Part shown: one piece after another, positions 12,725 through 23,966 of the stretch
Layout: each line of letters begins with the position of its first letter
Position numbering within the stretch: position 1 is the first letter of the stretch
Source of the DNA: Halichoerus grypus
Lineage: Eukaryota > Chordata > Mammalia > Carnivora > Phocidae
Reading direction: 5' to 3'
Length of the DNA: 64,000 bases
Assembly: GCF_964656455.1 (NCBI RefSeq)
Contig: NC_135721.1
Location: 85,540,754 to 85,604,753 of the forward strand
Position numbers and translations under genes: made by a program
The notes under the pieces: generated by a model
Seen by the model: the letters and a program-made list of their open reading frames with translations, nothing else
What the model was told of the DNA's origin: nothing
Database searches by the model: none

Positions 12725-12910
12725 AGTTTATTAAATTCATTATTTGGTGCTTATTGAATGCCTACTATGTGCTAACCACTAGGGATAGAAAAAAAATGAA
12801 CAATCTACAGCCCCAATGTTCAAGCTACATATAATTTGATGGTGAACAGAGATGCATAAAGAGATCACACAATGTGATAATGATAACACAGTGAGCAATG
12901 ACAGAGACAT
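12725..12910. repeat. Probable ancient mammalian interspersed repeat (unassigned)
   Basis: The string 'ttgaatgcctactatgtgctaac' followed by 'actagggata' resembles a dispersed mammalian repeat whose remnants I also suspect at 20.43-20.69, 23.39-23.86 and 26.81-27.14 kb. I cannot place it in a named family with confidence; an L2-related or MIR-related origin is possible. Confidence 0.4.
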
Positions 12911-12929
12911 GCATAGGAAAATCACAGCA

Positions 12930-13160
12930 TTCAGGACACTCACTGAGCACTTACTGTGTGAAGGGTCCTGCTCTAAGCTCTTCATATGGATTCATAATTC
13001 AATCCTCTGGACAAACCCATGAAGTAGGTATTGGTTTTTACTCTTCTTTTGCAGATGAAGATATTGAGGGGCAAAGATGTCAAGTGACCTGCCCAAGGTC
13101 ACGCAGCTAGTAAATAGTAGAGCCAGTATTCAAACACAGGGAGTCTTACTCAAAAGCTTG
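12930..13160 (-). mobile_element. MIR, nearly full length, inverted
   Basis: The plus strand reads 'gagcacttactgtgtg', 'gctctaagctcttcatatgga', 'caatcctctggacaaacccatgaagtaggta', 'ttttgcagatgaagatattgagggg' and 'gacctgcccaaggtcacgcagctag', ending 'agagccagtattcaaacac'. This is the reverse complement of the MIR consensus across nearly its full length. Overlapping short open frames are shadows. Confidence 0.88.
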
Positions 13161-14620
13161 TCAGGAAGAACCAGAGGATCTCTAAGCCAGGTGAGCCTTG
13201 AAGAGGCAGAAACAAGGAGTGGGGACAGAATATTCCAGGTAGAAAATGTGGTTTGGCGGAACAGTGTCAGTGGACCCTAGCTAATGGTGTGATCAGAGGA
13301 TAGCATTTCCGTGTTGCTTGAAGGGCAAAGTGCAAAGAGGAGGGGTGTGGAAGATGAGGCCAGTCGGGAGGGTGGGTTGTCACCTCCATGTCGTGCACAT
13401 GCCCTTTTACCCAAAGAGCAGCGTCCCCCAAGTTGGTTCCTTGGTTGTGGCTTGATGCAAGGGCTCTGGACTCAAATCACCTTAGGAAAACCTGTTAAAC
13501 ACATTTAAACAAGGTTCTTGCAGCAAGATTTGGCGGTCCTTAAAATGGGAATCGCTAAGAGAGAGATACACCTTTCGGTTCTCCCCAGAGTTTGGGGAGT
13601 ATTGATCCTTTATGTTACACGGCAACTTAGAGGACTCTGACTGTCCCTCAGAGCCCACTGTGGGAATGCCTTGCCAGCAATGGGACTTGCTGAGTGAACT
13701 GAACCAAGAAGCGCAGACTTGGGGAGCCTGTAGGGAATCTGGGCTGGAAAAAGCCAAACCTGGAGGTATGGAAACTACCAAGAACTATGTCCATGCTAAG
13801 TACAATTGTTTCTGACGCCTTTGTACCTCTTTCCCCCTCCCCCGTAGCTTCCTTCATCCTCCTCAAATTCAGGATAACTGTTTTGTTTGGCTATTATTTC
13901 CAGCTAAGTTTTGAACAATATCTAGCACTATGTCCAGAATATGGGGAATTATTATAAAAGAGGTGGAGAGCTTATGGATATTTCTTTTAATAGAAGCTCC
14001 TAAGCCCAAAATATCTTCAAGATCCAAAAGAATAAATTGCAATGGTAGAAAGGTAGACGAAGGAGCTGCTACCTTGGGAAAGTAGAAAGCAAACAACGCC
14101 AGATGCACAGACCCCTGCTGAGTTTAGCGATAGGTTTGCCTTTGCTTTGGAGACACTTCATTTGGATGAGACCCATCGAGGCTTTATTTCTTTACTGGTA
14201 TAAAATGTGGAAGATCAGACTTATAGCAAATATGGGGGACATGACTTGGTTTCGAGAGCAGTATTCTACAGGACACAGAATAAAGTGAAAGATGGGAGCT
14301 AAATATCAGGACTAGAGTTAAGAAAAATATGTCTTTATAGACCCTGTGGGCTTTAAGATTAATTATGAAATGTGATAGACATTCAAATTTACCCTCAATT
14401 CTTGAGGGTAAGGTCAACAGTCCCCAGGGGAAATTCTGGTGTATCTGGATGAAATGAAAGTTTATCAGAAATATATATTAGGACAATAAATTACAAAATG
14501 TCTACTCTAAGTAAGAAATCTAGGGCCAACATTTGTATTAGCATAATTATTTTGTACACATAAATAGAGGACAAGCAAAGCACATTCAGACTTCACACCT
14601 AAACAATTGAGAAATTAGTT
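13161..14620. other. Non-coding stretch with overlapping short open frames
   Basis: 13.2-13.9 kb is less AT-rich than average and has several overlapping short open frames on both strands (for example 13482-13781 minus and 13612-13815 plus). None has a recognisable domain, and the overlap in many frames suggests chance. I see no splice-site arrangement I would defend. Confidence 0.4.
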
Positions 14621-14965
14621 TCATTCATTTTCTTCTAAAACTCTTTTCCACCCTCTTACAGAAAGTTTAACATTTCCTGAAACAGAAGTCATGTGGCTGT
14701 GCATTTTTACTGAAGCAGGTAGCTTATTCCAACAGTTTGGAGCTACAACCCAGAAAGATTTCCTTCCGCTGTCAGCTTTGGCTGTAGGCGTTTCAAAATT
14801 AATAGACTGGGTCGAGTGAAGGGCATATTTGCAGCCTGTGTTGGATAAAAGTGAACATAAATATGCTGGTACCAAATGACTATGAGAAAGCATTTTTAAG
14901 GAGATGAAATTTTTAAAAATCCGGGGACAATCAAGTAATTGGATTGAGTGTGGGAAAACATGCAC
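14621..14965 (-). pseudogene. C-terminal ORF fragment of an ancient non-L1 LINE (L2/CR1/Rex-like)
   Basis: An uninterrupted minus-strand frame of 114 codons, opening with a GTG at 14965; the frame, not this start, is meaningful. The protein has two blocks typical of the region after the reverse transcriptase in L2/CR1/Rex-type non-LTR retrotransposons. An N-terminal block, LVPAYLCSLL (about residues 32-41), fits the family pattern 'L.P.YL..LL'. A later block, KSFWVVAPNCWNKLPASVK (about residues 69-87), fits 'aF.v.AP..WN.LP..lr'. These families died out in the placental lineage long before carnivores, so an unbroken and still recognisable frame is unusual. It may be an exapted fragment, for example a conserved regulatory element, or chance preservation. 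The exact LINE family is not determined. No upstream polymerase domain is visible next to it. Confidence 0.62.
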
Positions 14966-15941
14966 TGCCTCTTGCTTGTAACCTCTAACAGGTTTGATTT
15001 TATTTTTATTTCCTGTTATGAGATTTCATTCTTGGGCTAACCACACACAATGTTTGCTCTGCTTTGTGGCTCTCAGCAACTCAGTTCATGCAATGACACT
15101 CCAGCTAAGAGAGGCCTCCCCAATGGCTTCTATTAATTTGTGTATGAGAGCATAAATGCTGCTGGTAGATATTATCAAGGAACAATTATTTTGACAACTT
15201 TTTAAAAATTGCTGGCTGTAGTGGAAAATTGATCTGAACAATAAAGGATAAAGAGCCGTGCCTGGCCACGTGGCTGCTGACAGGTGACCCCACATGAAGC
15301 TCTAACTGCTTTGAAAACATCATGGCATCTGGATAATTTGAAGAACTGTGTGTTCTAAACATTGTACCTCCACCAGATCATACATCATGAGTATATGATT
15401 TATGTCTTTAAATATATTTCAGTGTGTGTTAGCAGAGGAAAAAATTAGGAAACTTGAAACAGCCAACACAGTCCCCCAAATCCATTTTAATGAAGAATAT
15501 TGCATTTATTTGTTCTTGTTATTTCTCAATACGTGAAGAGAAACATCTGAATCCTGAAAACTAGCCCCAAACTACATAGGGTTGTTTGCATTAGAAGCAG
15601 GGGCCAGCTTCCTTCAGTAAAGTCACACGGAAAAGGAACCACACTTGGTTTAATGCTCTGGGGACGTCATCTTGAAATTCGTCATAATTATATCTCTGAT
15701 TTTTATGTTTCCATAAGTAGAATGGGATAACGTAGCATCTGCTGGAGCCTTGGAGTCTCTCCTCCTGTGCGGTCCCATCTCTGCAGGGTGGGTTCTCAGC
15801 TGCCCACTCCCCTGCTCCCCTGCCTTCTGCCCCAGCAGGGGCCCAGGCATGTGGAGGGTGGGACCCCAAGCAGCTATGGGGGCTGTTTTCACCCTGAAGT
15901 TGTCTCTGTGTCCAAGGGAGCATGGTTTGGAATACCAAATA
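14966..15941. other. Non-coding stretch, GC-richer at 15.74-15.92 kb
   Basis: No gene recognised. At 15740-15920 there is a GC-rich patch with CCCCTG/CAGGGG runs, open in several frames on both strands (for example 15591-15953 minus, 120 codons). The encoded peptides are Pro/Gly/Ala-rich without domain signatures. Being open in several frames is what GC-rich composition predicts. Confidence 0.4.
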
Positions 15942-15957
15942 AAAAATGACCATGACA

Positions 15958-16155
15958 GGGCGCCTGGGTGGCTCAGTCGTTAAGCGTCTGCCTTCGGCTC
16001 AGGTCATGATCCCAGGGTCCTGGGATCGAGTCCTGCATCGGGCTCCCTGCTCGGCGGGAAGCCTGCTTCTCCTTCTCCCACTCCCCCTGCTTGTGTTCCT
16101 GCTCTCACTGTGTCTCTCTCTGTCAAATAAATAAATAAAATCTTTAAAAAAAAAG
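15958..16155 (+). mobile_element. Carnivore SINE, near consensus
   Basis: One of the best preserved copies: GGCGCCTGGGTGGCTCAGTC, 'gtcatgatcccagggtcctg', 'tcccactccccctgcttgtg' and AAATAAATAAATAAAATCTT plus an A-tail. A perfect 16-bp target duplication, AAAAATGACCATGACA, lies at 15942-15957 and 16156-16171. This suggests a relatively recent insertion. Short open frames across it encode the recurrent SINE-derived peptide and are not genes. Confidence 0.97.
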
Positions 16156-16225
16156 AAAAATGACCATGACAAATTAAGAAAGAGACAGAAGGAGAGGGAT
16201 TGGCCACAGAAGCAAAAAAATTATT

Positions 16226-16229
16226 TTCC

Positions 16230-16260
<31 letters not shown>

Positions 16261-16264
16261 TTTT
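16226..16264. repeat. (TTTA)n microsatellite
   Basis: About nine TTTA units in a row. No SINE body is attached on either side, so it may be a free microsatellite. Confidence 0.9.
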
Positions 16265-17789
16265 GAACAAGAGGCCCTGTATTTTCATTTTGTAAGGGGC
16301 CCTGCAACTTATGTGGCTGGTCTTGATTTAGGACACTCTTTGTGTAAACAGATTATGACTAATATTAGATGTGGATCTAATAATGACCCTACCATCCTAC
16401 CCACCATCCACGTATTTGTGTAAGTGAGTGATCCTGAGTGATAAAACCATGGCAAGGCTTGGGCATTGGGTTGTTACTCAGGAAATGTGGATGGTGAGGA
16501 AGAGAGACTTGCAATGACTCTCATCTAGCACTTGTGGTTTTCACATGGCCCTAGGGACCTGAGCCCCCTCAGTCCTGGGTGACAAAGCCAGCCTGAATGT
16601 TTTTCCAGAGCTGCTCTGGAGCTTGGGCTCCATGGTGGACCCTAGGGTAACCATGGACGTGGTAGATGGTAGTGGTCACCCCCACCCCATACCTACTTAA
16701 TGAGCTTTCTTCAGTCCAAAAATGAAGGGTTGTGAAGACAAAAAAAAAAAAAAAAAAAAGTCACTTTTTTTCCTTAATTCTCAATCTTTAAAACAGGTGA
16801 TTTTTGTTTCTTTTTATTTCTTAAAAGTGATACTGATTCAGGATTCAGGATATGGGAGTGCCTAATGAAAGCTTTCCTATGGATGTAGGACTCTCACCTG
16901 ACATGGATTCAATAAGTTACATCCACATGACCATCCTTTTCCTTTGGATCCCTTTGTGTGATATTAGCAAGGTAGACTCCCTTGGTTTTTCTTCCTACCC
17001 ATACTGTCCTAGTCCTGTATCTTTCAACCCTTCCTGGCCTTTCTTAGGTGACTGAACCTTTCGAAACTCCTTTATCTTTTCATTTCTCATGTGTTTCTTT
17101 TTTTGCTTTTTTCTTCATTTTGGGACCATTTGCCTATATTTCAGTGGCCTCGGCATTAAAGATTACAGGATACAGTGAAAGTGACATCTGAGACTAACGC
17201 ACATGTCATCTAATCTGATAATTTAGTAGTGCATTAAAAATTAAAGCAGCATTTGATGTGTGAGAGACTTAGTTATCCTTGGATTTCTCTTTATCTAAAG
17301 CAGAGTAAGCACTCCTAGGGTTGTAAGGTTCTACTGTCTAAGTTTCATGGAAGAAAGAAGTCTGCCAAGCCATTTTTAATTGTCTACGGTTTTGTTAATA
17401 TTAATGTTAAGTGTTTATGCTCCCACTGAGGTATTCAATATCATTTCTTTGAAACTCAGATAATCATAGCCATGATGGGATGACTCTACTGTCTGTTTTT
17501 TCAATAAGCATCCCTTTCTTGGACCACATGGCCCAGATAGGCAGAGGACAAAGCTTCACCATATCATTCTTAAACACAGCGTGAGTGATTACGGGCTGCC
17601 ACCCCGCAGGCTTGCTCTCTGATTAACCTCAGTTCAGGGATCTGCAGGAAAACAGGGTTGTGCAACCTTAAATTCTCAACGAATTCCACAAAATACTGTC
17701 CTTGAACTGCTGGACCAGTAGAGAAACAAATATGATTAAGAAGTCCTTTTTCCCTACCTCCCTGCACCCAATGCCAATGCACCCATTCC

Positions 17790-17850
17790 ACACACAGACA
17801 CACACCCACCCCCACACAGACACTCACCCACCCCCCCACACACACAGAGT
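17790..17850. repeat. CA/CCCA-rich low-complexity tract
   Basis: An imperfect array of CACA, CACCC and C-runs (up to C7). The purine-poor strand is the plus strand. It generates a spurious His/Pro/Thr-rich open frame. Confidence 0.85.
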
Positions 17851-18724
17851 AACCAGCAGGACTGATTTCCTAATTCAGGAAGTCTTGGTTCTGATTTCAT
17901 GTTTCTACCCCTAGAACCAAGTTCCGCTGTGATTCCCTGAGCAGCATGGGGCAGTGTTATTACTGTCTCCAGATGCCCACATTCTGGACCAGCAGCACGG
18001 CCCCCACATAAAAGAGAATCCCGAGGAGATGTGAAGCTGGATTGCCATAATTAACCCCGGACTCTGTATTGAACAACACAGATAAACAATTACAGAATTG
18101 TTTTCCAATGTGCCTGATCTACTCGCGTATTTCACGCTTCGTGAAAATTATCCCTAATTTAATAAAAAGCGTATTTCCAACCAGGAAAAATACCTTTCTC
18201 AAAATGCATCTTGCCTTACCCTTGATCAATTCTTAATATACACATGAGAACATCTTGCACAATACCTGTGACTTGTTCTAACATTTTAGATCTTAAAAGC
18301 CTCGTAATTATACCTTTGGTTTGAAATCTGAATATATCTATAGCATAGAATACCCACTCCCTTTATAGATTGCTGGCAGGATTTGCTTTCTACTTTGGGG
18401 AGAAATCTATTCTTTGTAGAATATTCCCACACATGTCTGTGTCTATTTCTCAGAGCAGTGCCACAAAGGATATGACCCCTTTGCTCCCAGTCACCTTTCA
18501 TGGTGCTGAATCGCCTTGGATGTTGGTGCCAGTCAGCACGATTTGATTTGCTATGGTAAGAATAAGATTATATCTAACAGTCGATGTCATTTCCAGGTTC
18601 AATAGGCACAGATTTAAAACTAGTCCTCTCTTTGACCCTCTGGGTTCTCTTGAACTCTTGCACCTTCTTTGACAGTGTTTGTGAATGAGTGAATTCATGA
18701 AAATTCAAGGTTATTTTAATGATA

Positions 18725-19060
18725 ATAGCGTCGCGGTGACAAAGGAAGAAGGAAGGGCTGGTCTTCCCAGCTCTGGTGCTCCTTCACCGTAGCGACTTCC
18801 TTCCTGACAGACTGACTGCGGAGTGAATTCCTGTTGATGGTCAAAAGCTGAGAGCACTTGTGTGTCTGCGAGGGTGCTGCAGCAACTGATCTGTGAACAT
18901 GACATGCCTCCGAATAGCGCATCGCCATGGCAACAACAAACAGGGGGCTAAATTCCATTAGCGGCAGTGACTCAGTGAGCCCCGCAGATAATGCGCGGGG
19001 CCTGGCCAACTGCCCACAAAGGCTTATGTGAAAGTTCTGATGAATTCACTGCGGCTTGTT
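18725..19060. promoter_or_regulatory. Candidate regulatory element with RFX X-box-like and AP-1 sites
   Basis: This block keeps CpG dinucleotides (GCGTCGCGG at about 18729, TAGCGCATCGCC at about 18915, TGCGCGGGG at about 18992) in a region where CpG is otherwise scarce. It contains ATCGCCATGGCAAC at 18921-18934, whose right half is the ATGGCAAC half of an RFX X-box. It also holds a perfect AP-1 core, TGACTCA, at 18968-18974. No repeat family is recognised over it. A function as enhancer or distal promoter is inference. Open frames here (for example 18716-19009 minus) lack domains. Confidence 0.35.
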
Positions 19061-20187
19061 ATGTCTGCTTAGGTCTAAATTCTCTCTTTGGTTACTTAAT
19101 TCCTTATACGTACGGTATTTGTTTAAAAAAAATACTTAAAATCCCATTAAAGAGTCCACTCCCAGGAATACACGGTGGGGTCTACTTTCTGCTTAGTTAA
19201 AAATTCCCACCGTTCTCACCAATGCATCCTTTTTTTTTCCCCCCTCCCATTACTCTAGATTAATTTTTTTTAAATTTTTGTTGTTGTTGTTGTTCCCTAA
19301 AAACTGAGTGACAGGGAGTTTAAAAGAATTTACATTGCACTTATCTTCAAATGATCTTTTTTTTTTTTTTCGAAACATCTAGAATGAGTTTAAAGTTAAC
19401 ATTCTTCATTGAGGTCAATGATTATCAAGATTTTTTGAAAGAGAGAGGTCTTGGGTCAAAAGGAGAAAGAAGCTAAGTCCTTTGATATATTCGGTGCAGT
19501 TGGAGGACAATCGGTTGTAGAGAAGATTAAAGAATGTGGACATTTTCAGAATTTCTTTCAATGTAGGAAATTAATAACTTTAAATTATCTCACATTAAGG
19601 TACCTAACTCCCAACAGCCTAAATTCAAAAGAGTTAGGATCCTTCTTCAAAGAAAAATCTGATCCATTGAGTAAATAACTTGCCTTCTTTTTTTAAGGAA
19701 GTAGTAGTAGCAGGGGTGAGAAATAAAATAGGCCGATGTAACTCATACTAAAATGCCATCCTGCTTTTGTGATACCAGGCCAAGATGTTCTTTCTCAGTG
19801 CCTCCCTTCTCCTGGCCCCCTGCTGTCTGTAGCTAACTCCCATCCTGTGAACTTCCTCAGCAGCCCAGCCATACGCAATCTGGCCATGTGGGGGCTAAGA
19901 CACAATGGTGGACATATGTATTATTAATGGCCAGATGAGAAATCAAGATATTCAGTTCCTGCTACCAAAGAATGATGCAGCTGATGAACCTCAGGGAGTA
20001 TCTATTTTTATAATTTAGACAAAAAGCATCAGTCCAGCCTACTAGTTAGCTTTCTTTGAGTATGTCCCTAATCTGACTCAAGAGAGTGAATAACATAAAA
20101 ATATTAAAGATAAGAATTTTGAATAATTATGAACACATATTTTACTGTTTTTCTCCAGAAACTTTTCAATGAACACAATCCTTTCAT

Positions 20188-20221
20188 TCACTCACTCACA
20201 CACACACACACACACACACAG
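20188..20221. repeat. (CA)n microsatellite
   Basis: Imperfect CACT units run into a perfect CA array of about 14 units. Confidence 0.92.
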
Positions 20222-20369
20222 AGTTTTCTTCTTGTAGCCAAAGATAGGTTTCTTAGCTCTCTTTATCCTTCTCCCAACAAAACCATAAAAATAATCTGAG
20301 ATCTTGTGAGATCTCATGTGTCTTATATTGTTCCCTTCATCCAATACTCATCTTCTTTTAAGGATAAAT

Positions 20370-20370
20370 C

Positions 20371-20410
<40 letters not shown>

Positions 20411-20411
20411 T
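20370..20411. repeat. (TA)n(GA)n compound microsatellite
   Basis: An AT array is directly followed by a GA array of about ten units, then TATATGTGTG. Confidence 0.93.
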
Positions 20412-20429
20412 ATATGTGTGTATTTGTCC

Positions 20430-20690
20430 TGACGCACTCCTAAGGTATGGAGAGAAATGGGAGCATTGTGTCAAGGGCAGTGAGCAGTACTCCTGACTGA
20501 GTGAACTATGTTGGGGGCAGTAGGCACAAAAAGAAGAGGACCCAGCGCACCCAAGGGCTTGCTCTCTAAGTGGGCTGAGGAATTCAGGCCTCAGAAGGCT
20601 TCTGAGCAGGGCAATGATATGATGGTGATGCTTGAAGATCATTTAGGAATGGGGCACAAAAAGGCCAATGCAGTCATTTTAATAGTCTAG
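20430..20690. repeat. Possible ancient interspersed repeat (unassigned)
   Basis: 'ctgagcagggcaatgatatg' followed by 'tgatgcttgaagatcattta' and 'aatgcagtcattttaatagtc' resembles the body of the repeat suspected at 23.39-23.86 kb ('gagcagcagagaaacaagatc', 'tttgcattttagaaaggg'). Similarity is by eye only. Confidence 0.35.
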
Positions 20691-23223
20691 TCATGAAGAG
20701 CTATTTAATGTAACATACAAATGGAAAGGAGTGGACTGGCACAAGAGAAATTGTCAATTAAATAGTTTTTGCCTTTGTTGTTATGGTTATAACTTTGATG
20801 CACTTTTTCCTCATGGAAGCAAAAATAATGATTCTCTGTATCCACATAAAATATTTGAAAGCAAACATTCTGTGGGGATTCCAACATGCTTGACAATACT
20901 AGGACACACACCTTGGGAAGGTCTACCTTTATCAGACAAATAGTGAACGTTCTTTATAACTCCTGGTTATTTTAAAGCATCAAACACAAACTCTACATTT
21001 ATTAGAGTCTCTTTTTGTTTTTCTTTACAGAGAAAGAGAAAAAAAATACCATTGAGTCCTTGACAGTCTTAATATTTTAATAGAGCTCCTCCTACTTACA
21101 GGCTTGCAAAAATTCTAGAAAAAAATTATAAAATCTACGAACTATTTCTTAAGTAAAGAGCAAAATCACAGCATCTTAAACCAATTAAGAGAAACCTGTC
21201 CATGCCAATTAAATGTTCTAATATAAAATTGAATCAAAATAAAGCAATAGCATTTTCAGGACTTGATACCATCTCAAAATAAGGCACCATTTAAATGCTT
21301 TTCCCAAAGAGATTGTTATAGCATGTTCAATAATAAATGGTTAAAAGCTATTTGCAATTAGCATACACTTTTTTTTTTAATGAGAATGACTACGTAGGGT
21401 CTTGGGATGTTTGAAAACAATTTGTCCTTTTAAATATTTCAAGCATCTGCTTTCCTTCTACTCTCATTAAAGGTCGGAAAGTAAACCTCGGCCAAAGCCC
21501 CTTTCCTATCTGTTTTAAATTCTAAATAAAATTTTTGAGTTGTTGAGAATTTTCCATACTGAAAATAATCAATATCTATTAATATGCAAAAGTCTGTATT
21601 TATAATCTAAGATCACTGTACATTTCCCCTCTTCTTGAGCCCTACGACCCTGCTACTAGGCACGGTTTTCAGGCAAGTCCCTTAGTGACTAAGGCCAATC
21701 CTTTTCAATATAGTATCTTTAATAAGCCGTGAGCCCCAGCCTTTTAATTCCTTTTGTTGGAGTTTTAGAGGTGAGCAAGGTGAATTTCTTGCCATCTCCA
21801 ATTTGTTCCTCATCTCTACGTGCACGTATGCCTCGTATCAGCATTCAATAACTCTACCGGGTCAAAAATGTAAGAAGCCTATGCCCTATGTGACTGTATA
21901 GCTGTGGTGTTTGTAGCTTTTCCTCTACTCTCTTATGTGCTCCTGTTACTTTTTATTATTGCCAGCCTCTTTGATATATCCAAGCCTGCCCCCTCATCAG
22001 TCTCAATGTCAACATATACACCAAGTGACAGCATTATCAGCAAGTTCAGCATCAGCACCCCTACACCATCGTGTCAGCAGCTGACCCCGTGCCGGTTCAC
22101 GGTGTTATTTTAAATTCAAATTCATTTGTTTCGTGCTGGGATTTTACTGATATTGAGAGGGAAAATGATTTACTCAAGGTACAAGGGAGAAGCAGACATC
22201 TTTTCATTTTTTTGTGGATTAGATAAACCAAAGAAGAAACTAGAGGGTGAAACCCTTGTTCTTTAAAGGGGCTATGCATAATCCTTACGTCTTCTGTCTT
22301 GGCTTCTTCTAACCTGCCAGGTAACATCTTTTCCCTAGGATTGCTTTTCTATCTTTATTTCATATAAAGCTTAGCAGCTCTAGGTGAGGCTGTCCTTTAA
22401 GACTACCAAAGAATTGCTTATAAGACCAAAGTTGTGAATCTTAAAAACCTTATTGCACCAAGCTTCTAAATGGATTGGCCACCCCCTCCCATTTTTTTTC
22501 TGCCAATGCTTTAGACTAAAACTATGATGTTCTTAACACTATGAGATTATCCACCACGGAGGTGACCTTTGTGTGTGGGGGGTTAACTTGAAAGATTCTT
22601 TTGTGAGTTTCTCTACCATAAGAATAAAAAGTCCTCAAGTTATTATCTTGTTACACATGGCCTGGACTTGGCCATAGAGCTCCTGCCCTTCAAGAAGACT
22701 CTCTGTGAGACATTGTGATCCACTCGCCTCCAGCTCTATTGTTCTTCCTGACATCTCACCTCCTTGATGCCTCTCACCTCATTTCTAGACCCGCCATCAA
22801 ACAGGGTTTTCTATAGTATTGGCAAAGGAGAAAGGGGCAGGAGATGTACGTACCCTTATTTCTTCCTGCTCATGAATAAAAGCTACCTCCTCCCTGGGAT
22901 TCTGCCTGTCCCTTCACTCTTTTGTTAAGCAATGTTGACCTCACATGTGCCTGTAGCTAAGTGAGGTGTAAAGACATTTTCCCATCCCCAGAACTAAATA
23001 TATTATTTACTCAAGAACTATTAGTCCTCTGGTGAAAAACAAGAATGGGCAAAGAGGAATACTGTAGCATTTTCCTCTATTATTTAGCCTTGTAAAAGGG
23101 AGTCCATTCCAGGAGCTCCAGTCCCTTAACTCAGAGATGGCAAAGGGAACATTTTCAAGATCAAAATACAAATCAGCTGTAGAAGAAGCTGTTCATAGAG
23201 ATTAGACCATGCCCATCACCAGC

Positions 23224-23231
23224 TGGTATAT

Positions 23232-23264
<33 letters not shown>

Positions 23265-23278
23265 GGTATATATTTTCT
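23224..23278 (-). mobile_element. Tail-only retroposon insertion (poly-T with target duplication)
   Basis: A T-rich run with two early C interruptions (23239-23263) is bracketed by near-identical 15-mers, TGGTATATGTTTTCT at 23224 and TGGTATATATTTTCT at 23264. This is the expected footprint of a minus-strand L1-mediated insertion truncated to its A-tail. A slipped T-tract next to a small local duplication would look similar. Confidence 0.5.
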
Positions 23279-23384
23279 GAAAATAATTTTTTTTCTGAGA
23301 TGTTTTTGTCTAGTGACCTATATTAGACAGCTTATTTTATTTATCCAGAAAACATTTGCAAGCATTTAAATCAGTCATTTTTAA

Positions 23385-23860
23385 AAAATTAAAGATCATT
23401 TACTATGCCCTAGACCCTGAGGATAGAAGTATAAATACAGAGGGCTTTCATCCAAGAAGCATATACTCTAATGGAAGGGACAGATGAGGACAGGATACAA
23501 ATCATTGCAATTCACAGAAGCAAGCGCCATGGTTGCACCAAGGATGAAGTGATCAACAGTGCAGCACCAAGGGTCAGGCAGAACAATAGCATGGGCAAAC
23601 ACCGGAGATTAGCAGTGTTCTGGAAAGCACAGGGAGCCCTGTCTGGCCAGAGAGGAGCTTATAAACCAGAGATGGCTAACGTTAGTTTGGAAACCCGATG
23701 AGAAAGTGTTGTTTTATCCTGAAAGACCTTGAGCAGCAGAGAAACAAGATCGAATTTGCATTTTAGAAAGGGCATCGTGGCAGAGGTGTGCAAGATAAAC
23801 TGGAGCAAGGAGAGGCTAGAGATAGAGAGAGGAAGGGAGAGATAATGAGGCCATGAACTT
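23385..23860. repeat. Possible ancient interspersed repeat (unassigned)
   Basis: It starts like the 12.73 kb repeat ('tttactatgccctagaccctgaggata') and continues with 'atactctaatggaagggacag', 'gagcagcagagaaacaagatc' and 'ggagcaaggagaggctagag'. This is the order I associate with an old dispersed mammalian repeat I cannot name with confidence. Confidence 0.4.
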
Positions 23861-23920
23861 GGAGGGCAAGTGCTTCAGTAGTGCCTCCGGAAAGTGGGGT
23901 TCGACCCTCTTTTATCTCGA

Positions 23921-23965
<45 letters not shown>
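23921..23965. repeat. (CT)n(CA)n compound microsatellite
   Basis: About fifteen CT units are followed by about seven CA units. The antisense reading produces the Arg/Glu-repeat open frame at 23763-23966, which is not a gene. Confidence 0.95.

Positions 23966-23966
<1 letters not shown>

Larger units (their letters stand above)
16172..18724. other. Non-coding stretch, no recognised gene
   Basis: It contains a (TTTA)n tract, an A19-type run at about 16740-16759 and a C/A-rich tract at 17.79-17.85 kb. Open frames at 17570-17845 (minus), 17911-18135 (minus) and 18286-18698 (minus) are short, and the first is largely the translated CA/CCCA repeat. Confidence 0.45.
19061..23223. other. AT-rich non-coding stretch
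   Basis: No gene found. It contains a (CA)n run near 20.2 kb, a (TA)n(GA)n run near 20.4 kb and a possible ancient repeat at 20.43-20.69 kb. Open frames such as 19451-19678, 20731-20943 and 21904-22113 are short and without domains. Confidence 0.45.

Noticed and set aside
13482..13866. Stacked frames on both strands, considered as a small gene
   Set aside because: No splice-site pair, domain or promoter; three overlapping frames point to chance.
15591..15953. 120-codon minus-strand frame
   Set aside because: It crosses a GC-rich patch open in several frames on both strands; the peptide has no domain, and its upstream end abuts a SINE.
15675..18330. Similar peptides (NQRYNY-EF and NQRYNY-AF) on the minus strand at about 15.68 and 18.30 kb
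   Set aside because: Only about 25 bases are alike; possibly a shared old repeat fragment, too short to call.
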